DNA from: MESE01 sp036675035
GTDB lineage: Bacteria > Pseudomonadota > Gammaproteobacteria > Burkholderiales > Burkholderiaceae_D
DNA length: 15,827 nt
Direction of reading: 5' to 3'
NCBI GenBank assembly: GCA_036675035.1
Contig: JAKFFO010000109.1
Span: forward strand, 1-15,827
Made by a program: the position numbers and the translations under genes. Positions 7,897 to 15,668 of the stretch are shown here, in pieces. Numbering within the stretch: the first letter of the stretch is position 1; the number at the start of each line of letters is the position of its first letter. Below the pieces are notes generated by a model that saw only the letters and a program-made list of their open reading frames with translations, did no database searches and was not told the origin of the DNA.

Positions 7897-7933
7897 TTGT
7901 GTTACATAATATAACTGTTTTATAGTGTAACAA
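7897..7933. promoter_or_regulatory. Divergent promoter with 33-base operator dyad
   Basis: An interrupted palindrome occupies 7900-7932, centred on T7916, with outer arms TGTTACA and TGTAACA and inner matching blocks ATA, AAC/GTT and TAT; 24 of the 32 paired positions match. It overlaps a plus-strand promoter (TTGTGT 7897-7902, 18 bases, TATAGT 7921-7926) aimed at the monooxygenase. It also overlaps a minus-strand promoter (TTGTTA 7933-7928, 16 bases, TATTAT 7911-7906) aimed at marR. A dimeric regulator bound here would cover both. The remaining sequence between marR and the monooxygenase (7682-7896 and 7934-8029) holds no recognised gene. Confidence 0.65.
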
Positions 7934-8029
7934 TAATATGCGATGCGCCGCACCTGTCATGGCAATCTGAATCGATAGTTTTCCGTTGCAAATCGGGCGC
8001 GCGGCAACCAACATTTTCTGGAGACTCGG

Positions 8030-9262
8030 ATGAAAGTCGCAATTGCAGGAGCCGGTATAGGTGGGCTTGCGCTTGGCCTGATGCTGCATGAACGGGGTAT
8101 CGAGGTCGAGATTTTCGAGGCCGTCGGCGAGATCAGGCCACTCGGCGTCGGCATCAATCTGTTGCCGCATGCAAGCCAGCAACTATGCCTGCTCGGGTTG
8201 GAGGATTGCCTCGCCAGGAACGCGATCGAGACTTCGTCGCTGGCTTACTTTAACAAGTTCGGCCAGGAAATCTGGAAAGAGCCGCGCGGACGCGCCGCAG
8301 GATATCAATGGCCGCAATTCTCGATTCATCGCGGCGAATTGCAAATGACGCTGCTCGAAAAAGCGATCGAGCGGCTGGGCCAGGATCGGGTGCATTCGGG
8401 ATGCGCGTTCAAGTCCTTCGTACAGGTCGCCGACAAGGTGATCTCGACGTTCGCACGCCGGGCGGATGGCACCGAGATCGAGATTGAATCCGACATTCTG
8501 GTCGGCGCCGACGGAATCCATTCATCGCTGAGGAAATTCCTGTACCCGACCGGCGATGAACCGCGCTTCTCCGGCCGCATGCTGTGGCGCGCGGTCACCG
8601 AAGCGGCGCCGTACATGGACGGACGCAGCATGTTCATGGCCGGCCACCAGGACCAGAAATTCGTCTGTTATCCGATTTCGGAGCCGCTGCGCAAGCAGGG
8701 GCGTTCGCTGATCAACTGGATCGCGGAACTGCGTATTCCGAACGGCGAACTGCCGAAAACCGACTGGAATCGGAAGGTCGACAAGAATGTGTTCAGCGGG
8801 GCTTTTTCGGATTGGAAATGGGATTGGATCGATGTTCCGGCAATCATCGACGGCGCGCATGAGATATACGAATTTCCATTGGTAGACCGCGATCCTCTGC
8901 CGCGCTGGAGCTTCGAGCGCGTTACGTTGCTCGGCGATGCCGCGCATCCGATGTATCCGATCGGATCGAACGGCAGTGCGCAGGCGATCCTGGATGCGCG
9001 CTATCTGGCCGATTGCCTGTCGAACGAGACCAGCCTGTCGTATGCGTTGCGCGAGTATGAAGCGGAGCGGCTGCCGCGCACCACGGGGATCGTGTTGCGC
9101 AACCGGATGAACGGACCGGAACAGGTGATGCAACTGGCCGAGGAACGCGCACCGCAGGGATTTGCCCGTATCGACGATGTGATTCCGCGTGAAAAGCTGG
9201 AAGAAATTTCGTTGCGTTACAAGCGCCTGGCCGGTTTTGACAAGGATGCGCTGCGCACCTGA
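8030..9262 (+). CDS. FAD-dependent aromatic monooxygenase, PhzS/salicylate hydroxylase-like
   Basis: Cytoplasmic group A flavoprotein monooxygenase expected to hydroxylate an aromatic ring using NAD(P)H and O2. The 410-residue product has all three family fingerprints: the FAD dinucleotide fold GAGIGG (7-12) with Glu30 for the ribose, the DG motif GADGIHS (159-165), and the GD motif GDAAHPMYP (302-310). The stretches EIRPLGVGIN, SIHRGELQM and VDRDPLPRW are strongly reminiscent of PhzS (5-methylphenazine-1-carboxylate monooxygenase), but the same lines occur in many uncharacterised Burkholderiales proteins, so phenazine as a substrate is not implied. GGAGA lies about eight bases before the ATG. 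It is first in an operon with a DUF3237 gene and divergent from marR. Confidence 0.9.
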   Translation: MKVAIAGAGIGGLALGLMLHERGIEVEIFEAVGEIRPLGVGINLLPHASQQLCLLGLEDCLARNAIETSSLAYFNKFGQEIWKEPRGRAAGYQWPQFSIHRGELQMTLLEKAIERLGQDRVHSGCAFKSFVQVADKVISTFARRADGTEIEIESDILVGADGIHSSLRKFLYPTGDEPRFSGRMLWRAVTEAAPYMDGRSMFMAGHQDQKFVCYPISEPLRKQGRSLINWIAELRIPNGELPKTDWNRKVDKNVFSGAFSDWKWDWIDVPAIIDGAHEIYEFPLVDRDPLPRWSFERVTLLGDAAHPMYPIGSNGSAQAILDARYLADCLSNETSLSYALREYEAERLPRTTGIVLRNRMNGPEQVMQLAEERAPQGFARIDDVIPREKLEEISLRYKRLAGFDKDALRT

Positions 9263-9326
9263 TGCCGGCTGTCGGACGACCGTATCGAAATGGCGCGTCG
9301 CAATTTACTGAACAAGGCAAACCTGC

Positions 9327-9770
9327 ATGAAAGATTTTTCTACGCCCGGACTTGAACTGGTTGCACACATCAGCGTGATGGTGGAAGCGCCGTTGCCGCT
9401 CGGCCAGTTGAACGGGCTGGAGCGAAGAATCGTGCCGATCGCCGGTGGCAGCGTGAGCGGGCCGCATTTCAGCGGAACGGTTCTGCCCGGCGGATCTGAT
9501 ATCCAGACCGTGCGCGCCGACGGCACGATCGAACTGGTTGCGCGCTATGCGCTCGACCTGGGATCGCATGGGAAGGTGCTGGTAGAACATACCGGCCTGC
9601 GGCGTGCGCCGGCAACTATCGGCGGCGATGCGGTGCCCGGCTATTTCAGGGGAGTGTATCGATTTCAGGCGCCGGAAGGCGCGCTGCAATGGCTGAACGA
9701 CAACTTGTTCATCAATACCGGGAGCAGGGAAGGCAACTGCGTGCGGCTGGAAATTTTTCGGGTGCTTTGA
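9327..9770 (+). CDS. DUF3237 family protein
   Basis: A 147-residue protein of the DUF3237 (UPF0311) family, function unknown. It has no signal peptide or membrane segment and should be a small, mainly beta-sheet cytoplasmic protein. Family hallmarks are the region around VPIAGGSVSGP, LPGGSDIQTVRADGTIEL and the YFRGVYRF segment near the C-terminus. It starts 64 bases after the monooxygenase with only a weak ribosome site (AAGG ten bases before the ATG) and is probably co-transcribed from the promoter near 7920. From memory, a UPF0311 gene also neighbours the p-coumarate (cou) transporter cluster of Rhodopseudomonas palustris; this should be checked. Its linkage here suggests a role with aromatic substrates, but no reaction can be assigned. 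Confidence 0.85.
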   Translation: MKDFSTPGLELVAHISVMVEAPLPLGQLNGLERRIVPIAGGSVSGPHFSGTVLPGGSDIQTVRADGTIELVARYALDLGSHGKVLVEHTGLRRAPATIGGDAVPGYFRGVYRFQAPEGALQWLNDNLFINTGSREGNCVRLEIFRVL

Positions 9771-9806
9771 GCGCCACCAGTACAGAGGGTTTATCCAAGC
9801 CGATTT

Positions 9807-10697
9807 CTAGCGAATCCTGGTGCGCCTTTTTGATACCGTTACACGGTTCCTGCTTTTCTTGCCTTTGACCGCGCGCGCCTTGGTTCGGGTAGCGGTCACG
9901 ATCGACGATGCTCGCCCGCTCAGGTAGTGCTGGATGTTTTTCGCGTCCAGCATCCTGGATGCATTGGCGCCCGCATTCAGCAGCACCACGATCACATGGC
10001 GTCCGGCCAGTTGCATCCGCATGATCAGGCAACGGCCGGCTTCGCGCGTGAACCCGGTCTTGGACACTGAAATATCCCAATCCTTCTGCCCGACCAGCCG
10101 GTTCGTGTTTCGATAGGAAACCATTTCGCCGTTCATTTCGACCAGCTCGCCGGTTTCGGTGGTCATGCGCGCGATTGCCGGGTAATAGGATGCGGCTGTT
10201 ACCATTTTTACCAGATCGACCGCGGTCGAACGATTATTCGCCGACAGCCCGGTCGGCTCCGCAATGAAGGTGTCGTGCATCTCCAGCGTATCAAGTTTTT
10301 TCTGCACCGCGGCGGTGAACGCCTCGATCCCGCCGGGGTAGGTGCGGCCGAGTGCAGCGGCTGCGCGATTATCCGACGACATCAGGGCCAGCTGTAGTAT
10401 GGTCTCGCGCGACAATTCGGCGCCGACCGGCACGCGCGACGAACTGTGTTTGATCGTATCGACATCGGTTTCGTCGATGCTGATCAATTCGTCCATATCC
10501 TGCTTGGCATCGAGCACGACCATCGCCGTCATGAGTTTGGTCAGCGACGCAATCGGAACTACCTGATTGGCATTTTTTTGCAAGAGAATCTTGCCGGATT
10601 CTTCTTCGAAGACAAGCGCGTGCTGGGAGCTGAAAGGCAGGGCAAAAGCCGCAGATGCGTAGCCGAGAATAATAGCGAGCAGGAAATTCTTCGACAT
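9807..10697 (-). CDS. D-alanyl-D-alanine endopeptidase, PBP7-type (peptidase S11)
   Basis: Periplasmic penicillin-binding serine peptidase that trims peptidoglycan cross-links or stem peptides. The 296-residue product starts with a short signal sequence likely cut after AFA (residue 19). It carries all three active-site motifs: SLTK (Ser51, Lys54), SDN (Ser108-Asn110) and KTG (213-215). The length and the single S11 domain fit the PBP7/PbpG group rather than PBP5, since no C-terminal membrane anchor is seen. Instead the last ~27 residues form a very Lys/Arg-rich tail. No Shine-Dalgarno sequence is visible before the ATG. The gene converges with the DUF3237 gene, 36 bases apart with no clear terminator between. 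Confidence 0.9.
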   Translation of the reverse strand: MSKNFLLAIILGYASAAFALPFSSQHALVFEEESGKILLQKNANQVVPIASLTKLMTAMVVLDAKQDMDELISIDETDVDTIKHSSSRVPVGAELSRETILQLALMSSDNRAAAALGRTYPGGIEAFTAAVQKKLDTLEMHDTFIAEPTGLSANNRSTAVDLVKMVTAASYYPAIARMTTETGELVEMNGEMVSYRNTNRLVGQKDWDISVSKTGFTREAGRCLIMRMQLAGRHVIVVLLNAGANASRMLDAKNIQHYLSGRASSIVTATRTKARAVKGKKSRNRVTVSKRRTRIR

Positions 10698-10753
10698 ACG
10701 ACGGCATTCGGCTTTGGTTGATTGGGAGAAACAATCATAGCCTGTTAATGCCG

Positions 10754-10765
10754 GGTAACGTTACC
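10754..10765. promoter_or_regulatory. Perfect 12-base palindrome upstream of the PBP7-type gene
   Basis: GGTAACGTTACC lies in the 140-base gap between the MFS gene and the peptidase, about 57 bases before the peptidase start. A minus-strand TATGAT (within 10735-10742) could be the -10 of the peptidase promoter, putting the palindrome at its -35 region. It may be an operator; the protein is unknown. Confidence 0.35.
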
Positions 10766-10837
10766 GAATCCTCAAATTTATTAAAGAGTGTTGCGAAGTC
10801 GTCTTGAACAGTTTGCAAGCGGGCTCAAGGGATGCCG

Positions 10838-12055
10838 TTAAACCGACTGTCGTTCTTTTCCCAGTTTGCGCAGTTGCCAACTCAGATAGATTCCGCCGCT
10901 CATGATCAGGCAACTGATCGCAAAGGCCGGACGGAAATCGCCGGTGTACTCGATGATCAGTCCCGACAAGGCGGGCCCGATGAACTGCCCCGCCGCATAA
11001 AACAGCGTGACGAAGCTGACTGCCAGCGGCGCCTGGTGCGGCTGTACCGATTCGCTCGACGCTGCCAGTATCGAAGTAAACATGCCCGACACCGTGCAGC
11101 CGACGATCACGTAATGCAGCACAAAGCCGGGCAGCGTCGGCCAGATGACCGGAATCAGCGTGCCGACCAGCGTCAGCGATACCGCGGTGGTCAGCGTCGG
11201 CGCGCGTCCGAAGCGATCCGACAGCCAGCCCCAGCTCGGGCTGGCAAAGATCGACAGCACGCCCAGGACGGCGGTCAGGCGGCCGGCGGTCAGCGCCGGA
11301 ACGCCGGATTCGAGCGCAAAGCTGTACATGAAGATCGCCTGGGTGATGTAGGTCAGGCCAACCACGCCGTACAGCAATCCGACCGTGATGACGTGCCGGT
11401 TCTTGTACACCGAGACCTGGCCGGGCACCACCCGCGCATGCACGGTCGATGCGCCCTGCACGGGCGGGTTGCGCAGGAATGCGAACACCGCAAGCGTTGT
11501 GGATGCGGCGACAGCGGCGAATATCATCCAGGTAATGCGCCAGCCGTTAACTTCATACGCGCTGCTCAGATACGGCACCAAAGCACCGGCGAGCACCATG
11601 CCGAGACCGATGCCGCTGTTGGTGGTGCCGATTACCGCGCCGCGGCGCGCCGGAAACCAGCTAGCCAGCAGCGAGATGACCGGCGTGAAGGCAAACGCGG
11701 TACCGAAGCCCAGCAACAGCATCAGCGCCAGCAGCAGGCTGTAGTTTTCGGCGGCGCTTAACCCGGCAAAGCCGATGGTCATCAGGCTGGTTCCGAGCAG
11801 GATCGTGGCCCGTCCGCCGCGGCGCGCCGCCAGCATGCCGGCCAGCATCACGAAACAAAAATAGCCGAGCGCGCTTGCGGTCCCGAGATTGCCCGCCTGC
11901 TGATAGCTGAGACCCAACCCGGTTCTCATGAAAGGAAGAATCAGCCCGTACGCCAATCGGCCGAATGCGATCGCCACCAGCGTGACCAGCATGCCGGTCA
12001 TGATCATCGCCCAGGCCGGAGGACGGCGAGGTTCAAGCTGTTCTGTCTGTGTCAT
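10838..12055 (-). CDS. MFS transporter, YbfB/YjiJ-like
   Basis: Inner-membrane secondary transporter of 405 residues with about 12 hydrophobic segments in two halves. The loop after segment 2 reads GMLAARRGGRATILLG and the equivalent loop in the second half reads GWLSDRFGRAPTL, the two pseudo-repeats of MFS motif A. The early phrase AFGRLAYGLILPFMRTGLGLSYQQAG is typical of the YbfB/YjiJ group, whose substrates are mostly unknown. No Shine-Dalgarno sequence precedes the ATG at 12055, and an internal ATG 16 codons in lacks one too, so the start is uncertain. It is separated by about 300 bases from the upstream hydrolase gene and 140 from the downstream peptidase, so it is probably its own unit. 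Confidence 0.87.
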   Translation of the reverse strand: MTQTEQLEPRRPPAWAMIMTGMLVTLVAIAFGRLAYGLILPFMRTGLGLSYQQAGNLGTASALGYFCFVMLAGMLAARRGGRATILLGTSLMTIGFAGLSAAENYSLLLALMLLLGFGTAFAFTPVISLLASWFPARRGAVIGTTNSGIGLGMVLAGALVPYLSSAYEVNGWRITWMIFAAVAASTTLAVFAFLRNPPVQGASTVHARVVPGQVSVYKNRHVITVGLLYGVVGLTYITQAIFMYSFALESGVPALTAGRLTAVLGVLSIFASPSWGWLSDRFGRAPTLTTAVSLTLVGTLIPVIWPTLPGFVLHYVIVGCTVSGMFTSILAASSESVQPHQAPLAVSFVTLFYAAGQFIGPALSGLIIEYTGDFRPAFAISCLIMSGGIYLSWQLRKLGKERQSV

Positions 12056-12247
12056 GCAAGGATGAGCGGGCGTGAGCTACATGCCGCCAAATTGTTGAAT
12101 TCAGGCACGCATCATATCGTGAAGTGGGAACAACCGAATCGGAGCGGTGTGGATAGTTGCGTAAAGCAGAGGAACAGGACGGCGGTAAAGAGGCGAAGCT
12201 CTCAGGCAGATGGCAATCGGATGCGCGCGATAAAGCGGTCGAAAATC

Positions 12248-12280
12248 GGGAACGTGAACGCATACAGGCTTCACGCTCCC
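12248..12280 (-). terminator. Rho-independent terminator for the hydrolase gene
   Basis: Arms 12248-12258 and 12270-12280 form an 11-base stem around an 11-base loop. The single mismatch becomes a G-U pair only in minus-strand RNA, and the minus strand continues GATTTTC after the stem. Orientation and position, about 70 bases past the hydrolase stop, fit termination of that gene ahead of the MFS gene. Confidence 0.6.
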
Positions 12281-12309
12281 GGGAAGGACAGTAAAGAGGA
12301 CCGCACGAC

Positions 12310-12340
12310 GGCGATGCCGGAATGATCTTCCGGCATCGCC
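12310..12340. terminator. Perfect 13-base hairpin after the hydrolase gene
   Basis: GGCGATGCCGGAA (12310-12322) and its exact complement (12328-12340) surround the loop TGATC, 12 bases past the hydrolase stop. It lacks a U-tract on either strand, so it may be a 3'-end stabiliser or a factor-assisted terminator working with the hairpin further downstream. Nothing gene-like is seen in 12056-12247. Confidence 0.5.
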
Positions 12341-12352
12341 AGCCGTTGACGG

Positions 12353-13948
12353 TTATGGCGCCTTGAACTGCGCCGCCTCCTTGATGATTTCGCGTGCATC
12401 GCGCGGTGTCAGGAAACGTTGCGATTCAAGCTGGCGGGTGCTTTGAACGACCTTGGTGACATAGTCGCCATGATTCGGATACAGCTGATGCAGGCGCGCG
12501 CTGTCGAATGGGATCTCGTGGCCAGCGATGAAGCAGAAACTGGCCCCGGTCGAGCTGCCGTTCCAGGTGCTGGTCGGTACGTCCACATAAGGTGAACGCA
12601 GGCCGCCGAGCAGGTTGCCGAACGCATCCGTCAAAGGCTGGCCATTGACCACTTCGATCGGATTTGCGCTTGGCGGCGCGATCCCTTCGCGTACCCACAG
12701 ATCGAGATTCTCGAACAGCGCATTGAAGTGGATGCTGGACGGGAAGCGGCTGCGCGGCCCTTCGTTGCAGGACATCGGCGGTATGCTGCGGCCGGCGGCG
12801 AGGATATCGGCGGGAGCAGCGGCCGAGTACAGTTCTTCCGGCGTTGCATGGCCGGCGCCGGTCATTTCGTAATGCCGGAAGCGGTCACCCGGCACGTCAC
12901 TGTCAGGGCGGCGCGAATGGATGCCGAACAGGTAGTCGGACTGCGACATGATGTGCATGATCGGCACGCCGACATTGCTGAAATGGCGGCGCGGGTCGGT
13001 CAGCGGCGGGTTGGTCGCGCATTGATTGATCGCGCTGATGCCGGCAAAATTGCCACCGGCAACCGCGACCACGTACGCATCGTAAATCGGGGCGCCGTTC
13101 CTTTGCACGTCAAGCGGATGAATCGCATTGATGTAGGTGTACATATAGCCGCCGGTCTGCGAGTAGCCGAACCCGTACAGCTTCTCGACATTGAAGCCCG
13201 CGCCGGCGCGGAGCGGATTGGTGGAAGCATCGCTCTTGAGCCATGCTCCGACCTGGCTGTAGATGTCCCAGATCAGTCCGTTCTCGGTGGTGCGCGAACT
13301 GTCGCCGGCGATAATCGTGCTGATCTGGCTGGCGGGGCAGTTCCGCGGATCGTCCAGCGGAAGCGGATTGGCCATGGACAATGCCGCATAGCGTTGCGGA
13401 TTGAAGTTCTTGAGCGCAGCAATCGATACCGGCTTGCTGGTGATGCCGACCCAGACGTCGCCGTTCTCGAGGAACAGTTTGCCGGATAGTCCCCAGCCGA
13501 TATTCAGGTCGAACAGGTTGGACGGATTCAGCATTTCGACGATCACGTTGCCGCTGAATTTTTTTCCGTTGGCGGGGCGGCGTATCAGCACGCGCGTGGT
13601 GTAAGGCGCGTCCGCGGTGCGAACCACGGCCGGTCCGGGCGCCGGCCAGTCATAGACATTGGCGGTGCCTGATGCAAGATATTCTTCTTCGACGTAACCG
13701 TGCTTTTTCAGGTCTTCAGGCACCAGCGTGTGATCGGCGGCGCCGAACGGATAGGAATCGGCGGTGGCGGCAATCGGACCGGTGACGACCGGCAATGGCG
13801 TGCCCTCGTCTGCGACAAGCGCCGCGGAAGAGGCCATCCGCGGTTCGTCCGCCGTCGTCGATGAAGCCGTTGTGGAACCGCCACCGCACCCGGACAACGC
13901 GAGGCTGCCCGCGAAAATACATAAAGCCGTACGCCAGATTCTATTCAT
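12353..13948 (-). CDS. Alpha/beta-hydrolase domain lipoprotein (Abhydrolase_10-like)
   Basis: Predicted lipid-anchored envelope hydrolase of 531 residues. The N-terminus MNRIWRTALCIFAG ends in the lipobox LSGC (Cys21), followed by Gly/Ser/Thr-rich linker sequence. The body resembles the large alpha/beta-hydrolase domain proteins: nucleophile elbow GYSQTG (Ser263), probable acid in SQSDYLF (Asp338) and catalytic His in GAGHATPEEL (His367). The frame extends five codons upstream to a TTG, but the ATG at 13948 is chosen because GGAGAGAGA precedes it and it gives a normal lipoprotein signal. An esterase or lactonase activity is likely, but the substrate is not predictable. The gene stands alone between a 700-base gap and terminators. 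Confidence 0.85.
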   Translation of the reverse strand: MNRIWRTALCIFAGSLALSGCGGGSTTASSTTADEPRMASSAALVADEGTPLPVVTGPIAATADSYPFGAADHTLVPEDLKKHGYVEEEYLASGTANVYDWPAPGPAVVRTADAPYTTRVLIRRPANGKKFSGNVIVEMLNPSNLFDLNIGWGLSGKLFLENGDVWVGITSKPVSIAALKNFNPQRYAALSMANPLPLDDPRNCPASQISTIIAGDSSRTTENGLIWDIYSQVGAWLKSDASTNPLRAGAGFNVEKLYGFGYSQTGGYMYTYINAIHPLDVQRNGAPIYDAYVVAVAGGNFAGISAINQCATNPPLTDPRRHFSNVGVPIMHIMSQSDYLFGIHSRRPDSDVPGDRFRHYEMTGAGHATPEELYSAAAPADILAAGRSIPPMSCNEGPRSRFPSSIHFNALFENLDLWVREGIAPPSANPIEVVNGQPLTDAFGNLLGGLRSPYVDVPTSTWNGSSTGASFCFIAGHEIPFDSARLHQLYPNHGDYVTKVVQSTRQLESQRFLTPRDAREIIKEAAQFKAP

Positions 13949-14660
13949 CTTGTCTCTCTCCAATTTTTAAAATGATTCGATTCCGGCCGGATGATGTTTT
14001 GTGCCGGAGCGCCGTCGGGGCGGAAGGTGAGGCGAGCAGGTTGATGTATCGCAGGTCGCCTCTGCCAAGGAGCGTAAAGTTTCCGAGCATTGTTAGGATT
14101 GATGTAGCCCAAGGAAAAACGGTATTCCATTACGGCAAAATCCTGGCGGAATCCGATATCTTAGGAGAGGAGCAAGACGATGGTGCGGGCGGGTAGCAAG
14201 CGTTTTTCCACCAGGTCTTCAATCCGGGACGATTGCGTAAAGATCCGCGTGAAATGGGACTCTCAGAGAAGAAGGAAATAACCGTCCATCCTGGGAAGCG
14301 AAGCGTTAGCAACGCTTTGAAATCCTTCGACATGCTTCGATACGATTCGCTACTCAGGAAGAACGGCTGTGGTGGTACGCAATGCGGTTCGTTCGCAGGT
14401 ACGGCCTGCGGCCTACTGAGGACGAACGGACTTCCGGATACCAAGATCAGCATTGGCACGACGCTTTTTACCGACGACGCCGAGCTTGTTTACATAGGTT
14501 CTGACAATGTATTTCGTTCTTCCGCGAAAAGTATCGTTGCTGGCATTTGCGTCAGCCGAAGGGAAGGTGTGTCGATCCAATGGCAATGCCAACGAGGAAC
14601 CCCAATCCCGTACATCCGGACCAAGGTCGGGATTCCTCGTGATGCGTTGAATACCGGCTG
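13949..14660. other. Gene-free spacer with degenerate dispersed-repeat sequence
   Basis: About 700 bases with no convincing gene. The frames at 14233-14664 (+) and 14130-14459 (-) have no recognised domain and odd composition. A direct repeat with 15 of 17 matches (14350-14366 and 14413-14429, ending GAACGG) resembles the CCGTTCGTCCTGAG-type intergenic repeats scattered in many proteobacterial genomes. Between and around the copies, CGCAGG-TACGG-CCTGCG (14394-14410) and GTTCGT/ACGAAC (14387-14392, 14422-14427) make a nested hairpin. A second hairpin (14593-14639) lies just past the oxidoreductase stop and could help end its transcript. Confidence 0.55.
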
Positions 14661-15668
14661 TTAGGCAACCAACTGCACCAGTCTTTTTCCCGAATGCTGT
14701 CCGTGCAGCATATCGATGAACGCCTTCGGTGCATTTTCCAGTCCCTGCACTACGTCTTCGCGATAGTGCAGCTTGCCTTCGCGAATCCACGCAGCCATTT
14801 GCTTCATTCCGTCCGGCCAGCGTTCCGCGAACTGATACGCAAGGAAACCTTCGGCGCGCGCCTGCTTGACGATCAGCAGGCCCAGCATGCGCGGTCCGAC
14901 CGGCGTCGTTTCCAGGTTGTACAAGGAGCTTTGTCCGCATACGACGATGCGCGCGCGCGTGTTGATGCGTTGCAGGATCAGGTCGGAAAGCTCGCCGCCG
15001 ACGTTGTCGAAATACACGTCGACGCCGTTCGGGCAGGCATCCGACAGTTCCTTCGCCGAGGGCAAGCCTTTTTCGTAGTCGATCACTGCGTCAAAACCGA
15101 GTTCACGCAGGTATTGCGCTTTTTCATTGCCGCGCACGATCCCGACCACACGGCAGCCGACGATCTTCGCGATCTGTCCGACCAGCGATCCGACCGCACC
15201 GGCCGCGCCTGATACCACGACGGTTTCACCGGCTTTCGGCTGGCCGATATCGAGCAGGCCGAAATAGGCAGTCATGCCGGGCATGCCGAGCACGCCGACC
15301 GCGGTCGAGATCGGCGCCAGCGCAGGATCGACCTTGCGCAGCGTCGATCCGTCGGCTACCGCATAAGCCTGCCAGCCGAGCGGACCTTCGACGAAGTCGC
15401 CCGGCTTGAAATCCGGATGGCGGCTTTCGATCACCTTGCCGACCGCGCCGCCGGTCATCACCGCACCGATGGCGACCGGCGCAGCATACGATGCGCGATC
15501 GCTCATGCGGCCGCGCATGTAAGGATCGAGGGACAGTATGTGGACCTGCACCAGCACCTGGTTTTCCGATGGGGAGGGGATCGGATCGTGCGCAATCGAG
15601 AAGTCGCTTTCGCGCGGATGGCCGACCGGTCGCGCGGCGAGAAGGATGCGGGTGTTTTGTTGGGTCAT
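14661..15668 (-). CDS. NADPH-dependent oxidoreductase, CurA / leukotriene B4 dehydrogenase-like MDR
   Basis: Cytoplasmic zinc-independent medium-chain dehydrogenase/reductase that reduces the C=C bond of alpha,beta-unsaturated carbonyl compounds (the curcumin reductase / 2-alkenal reductase group). The 335-residue product has the family phrase LSLDPYMRGRM (46-56), the coenzyme-binding AAGAVG (155-160) in the Rossmann fold, and FDNVGG (220-225). It lacks the cysteine ligands of zinc alcohol dehydrogenases. No clear ribosome site precedes the ATG at 15668. The gene is monocistronic here, with a 159-base leader region reaching the window edge. The physiological substrate is unknown; detoxification of reactive enones is the usual suggestion. 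Confidence 0.9.
   Translation of the reverse strand: MTQQNTRILLAARPVGHPRESDFSIAHDPIPSPSENQVLVQVHILSLDPYMRGRMSDRASYAAPVAIGAVMTGGAVGKVIESRHPDFKPGDFVEGPLGWQAYAVADGSTLRKVDPALAPISTAVGVLGMPGMTAYFGLLDIGQPKAGETVVVSGAAGAVGSLVGQIAKIVGCRVVGIVRGNEKAQYLRELGFDAVIDYEKGLPSAKELSDACPNGVDVYFDNVGGELSDLILQRINTRARIVVCGQSSLYNLETTPVGPRMLGLLIVKQARAEGFLAYQFAERWPDGMKQMAAWIREGKLHYREDVVQGLENAPKAFIDMLHGQHSGKRLVQLVA

Noticed and set aside
10832..11761. 309-codon plus-strand frame opposite the MFS gene
   Set aside because: Gln/Arg/His-rich shadow of a clear membrane protein coding frame on the other strand.
12062..12325. 87-codon plus-strand frame between MFS and hydrolase genes
   Set aside because: Polar, domain-free, overlaps both hairpins of the terminator region and lies antisense to the likely MFS promoter region.
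12728..13489. 253-codon plus-strand frame opposite the hydrolase
   Set aside because: Antisense shadow of a gene with an intact catalytic triad and lipobox; GC-rich coding DNA often opens such frames.
14130..14459. 109-codon minus-strand frame
   Set aside because: Its translation (FFLSSESYRSMSKDFKALL) is the kind of spurious product given by dispersed repeats in this frame; no ribosome site.
14233..14664. 143-codon plus-strand frame in the spacer past the oxidoreductase
   Set aside because: No recognisable domain, runs through the degenerate repeats and hairpins, and ends inside the oxidoreductase stop; most likely chance.
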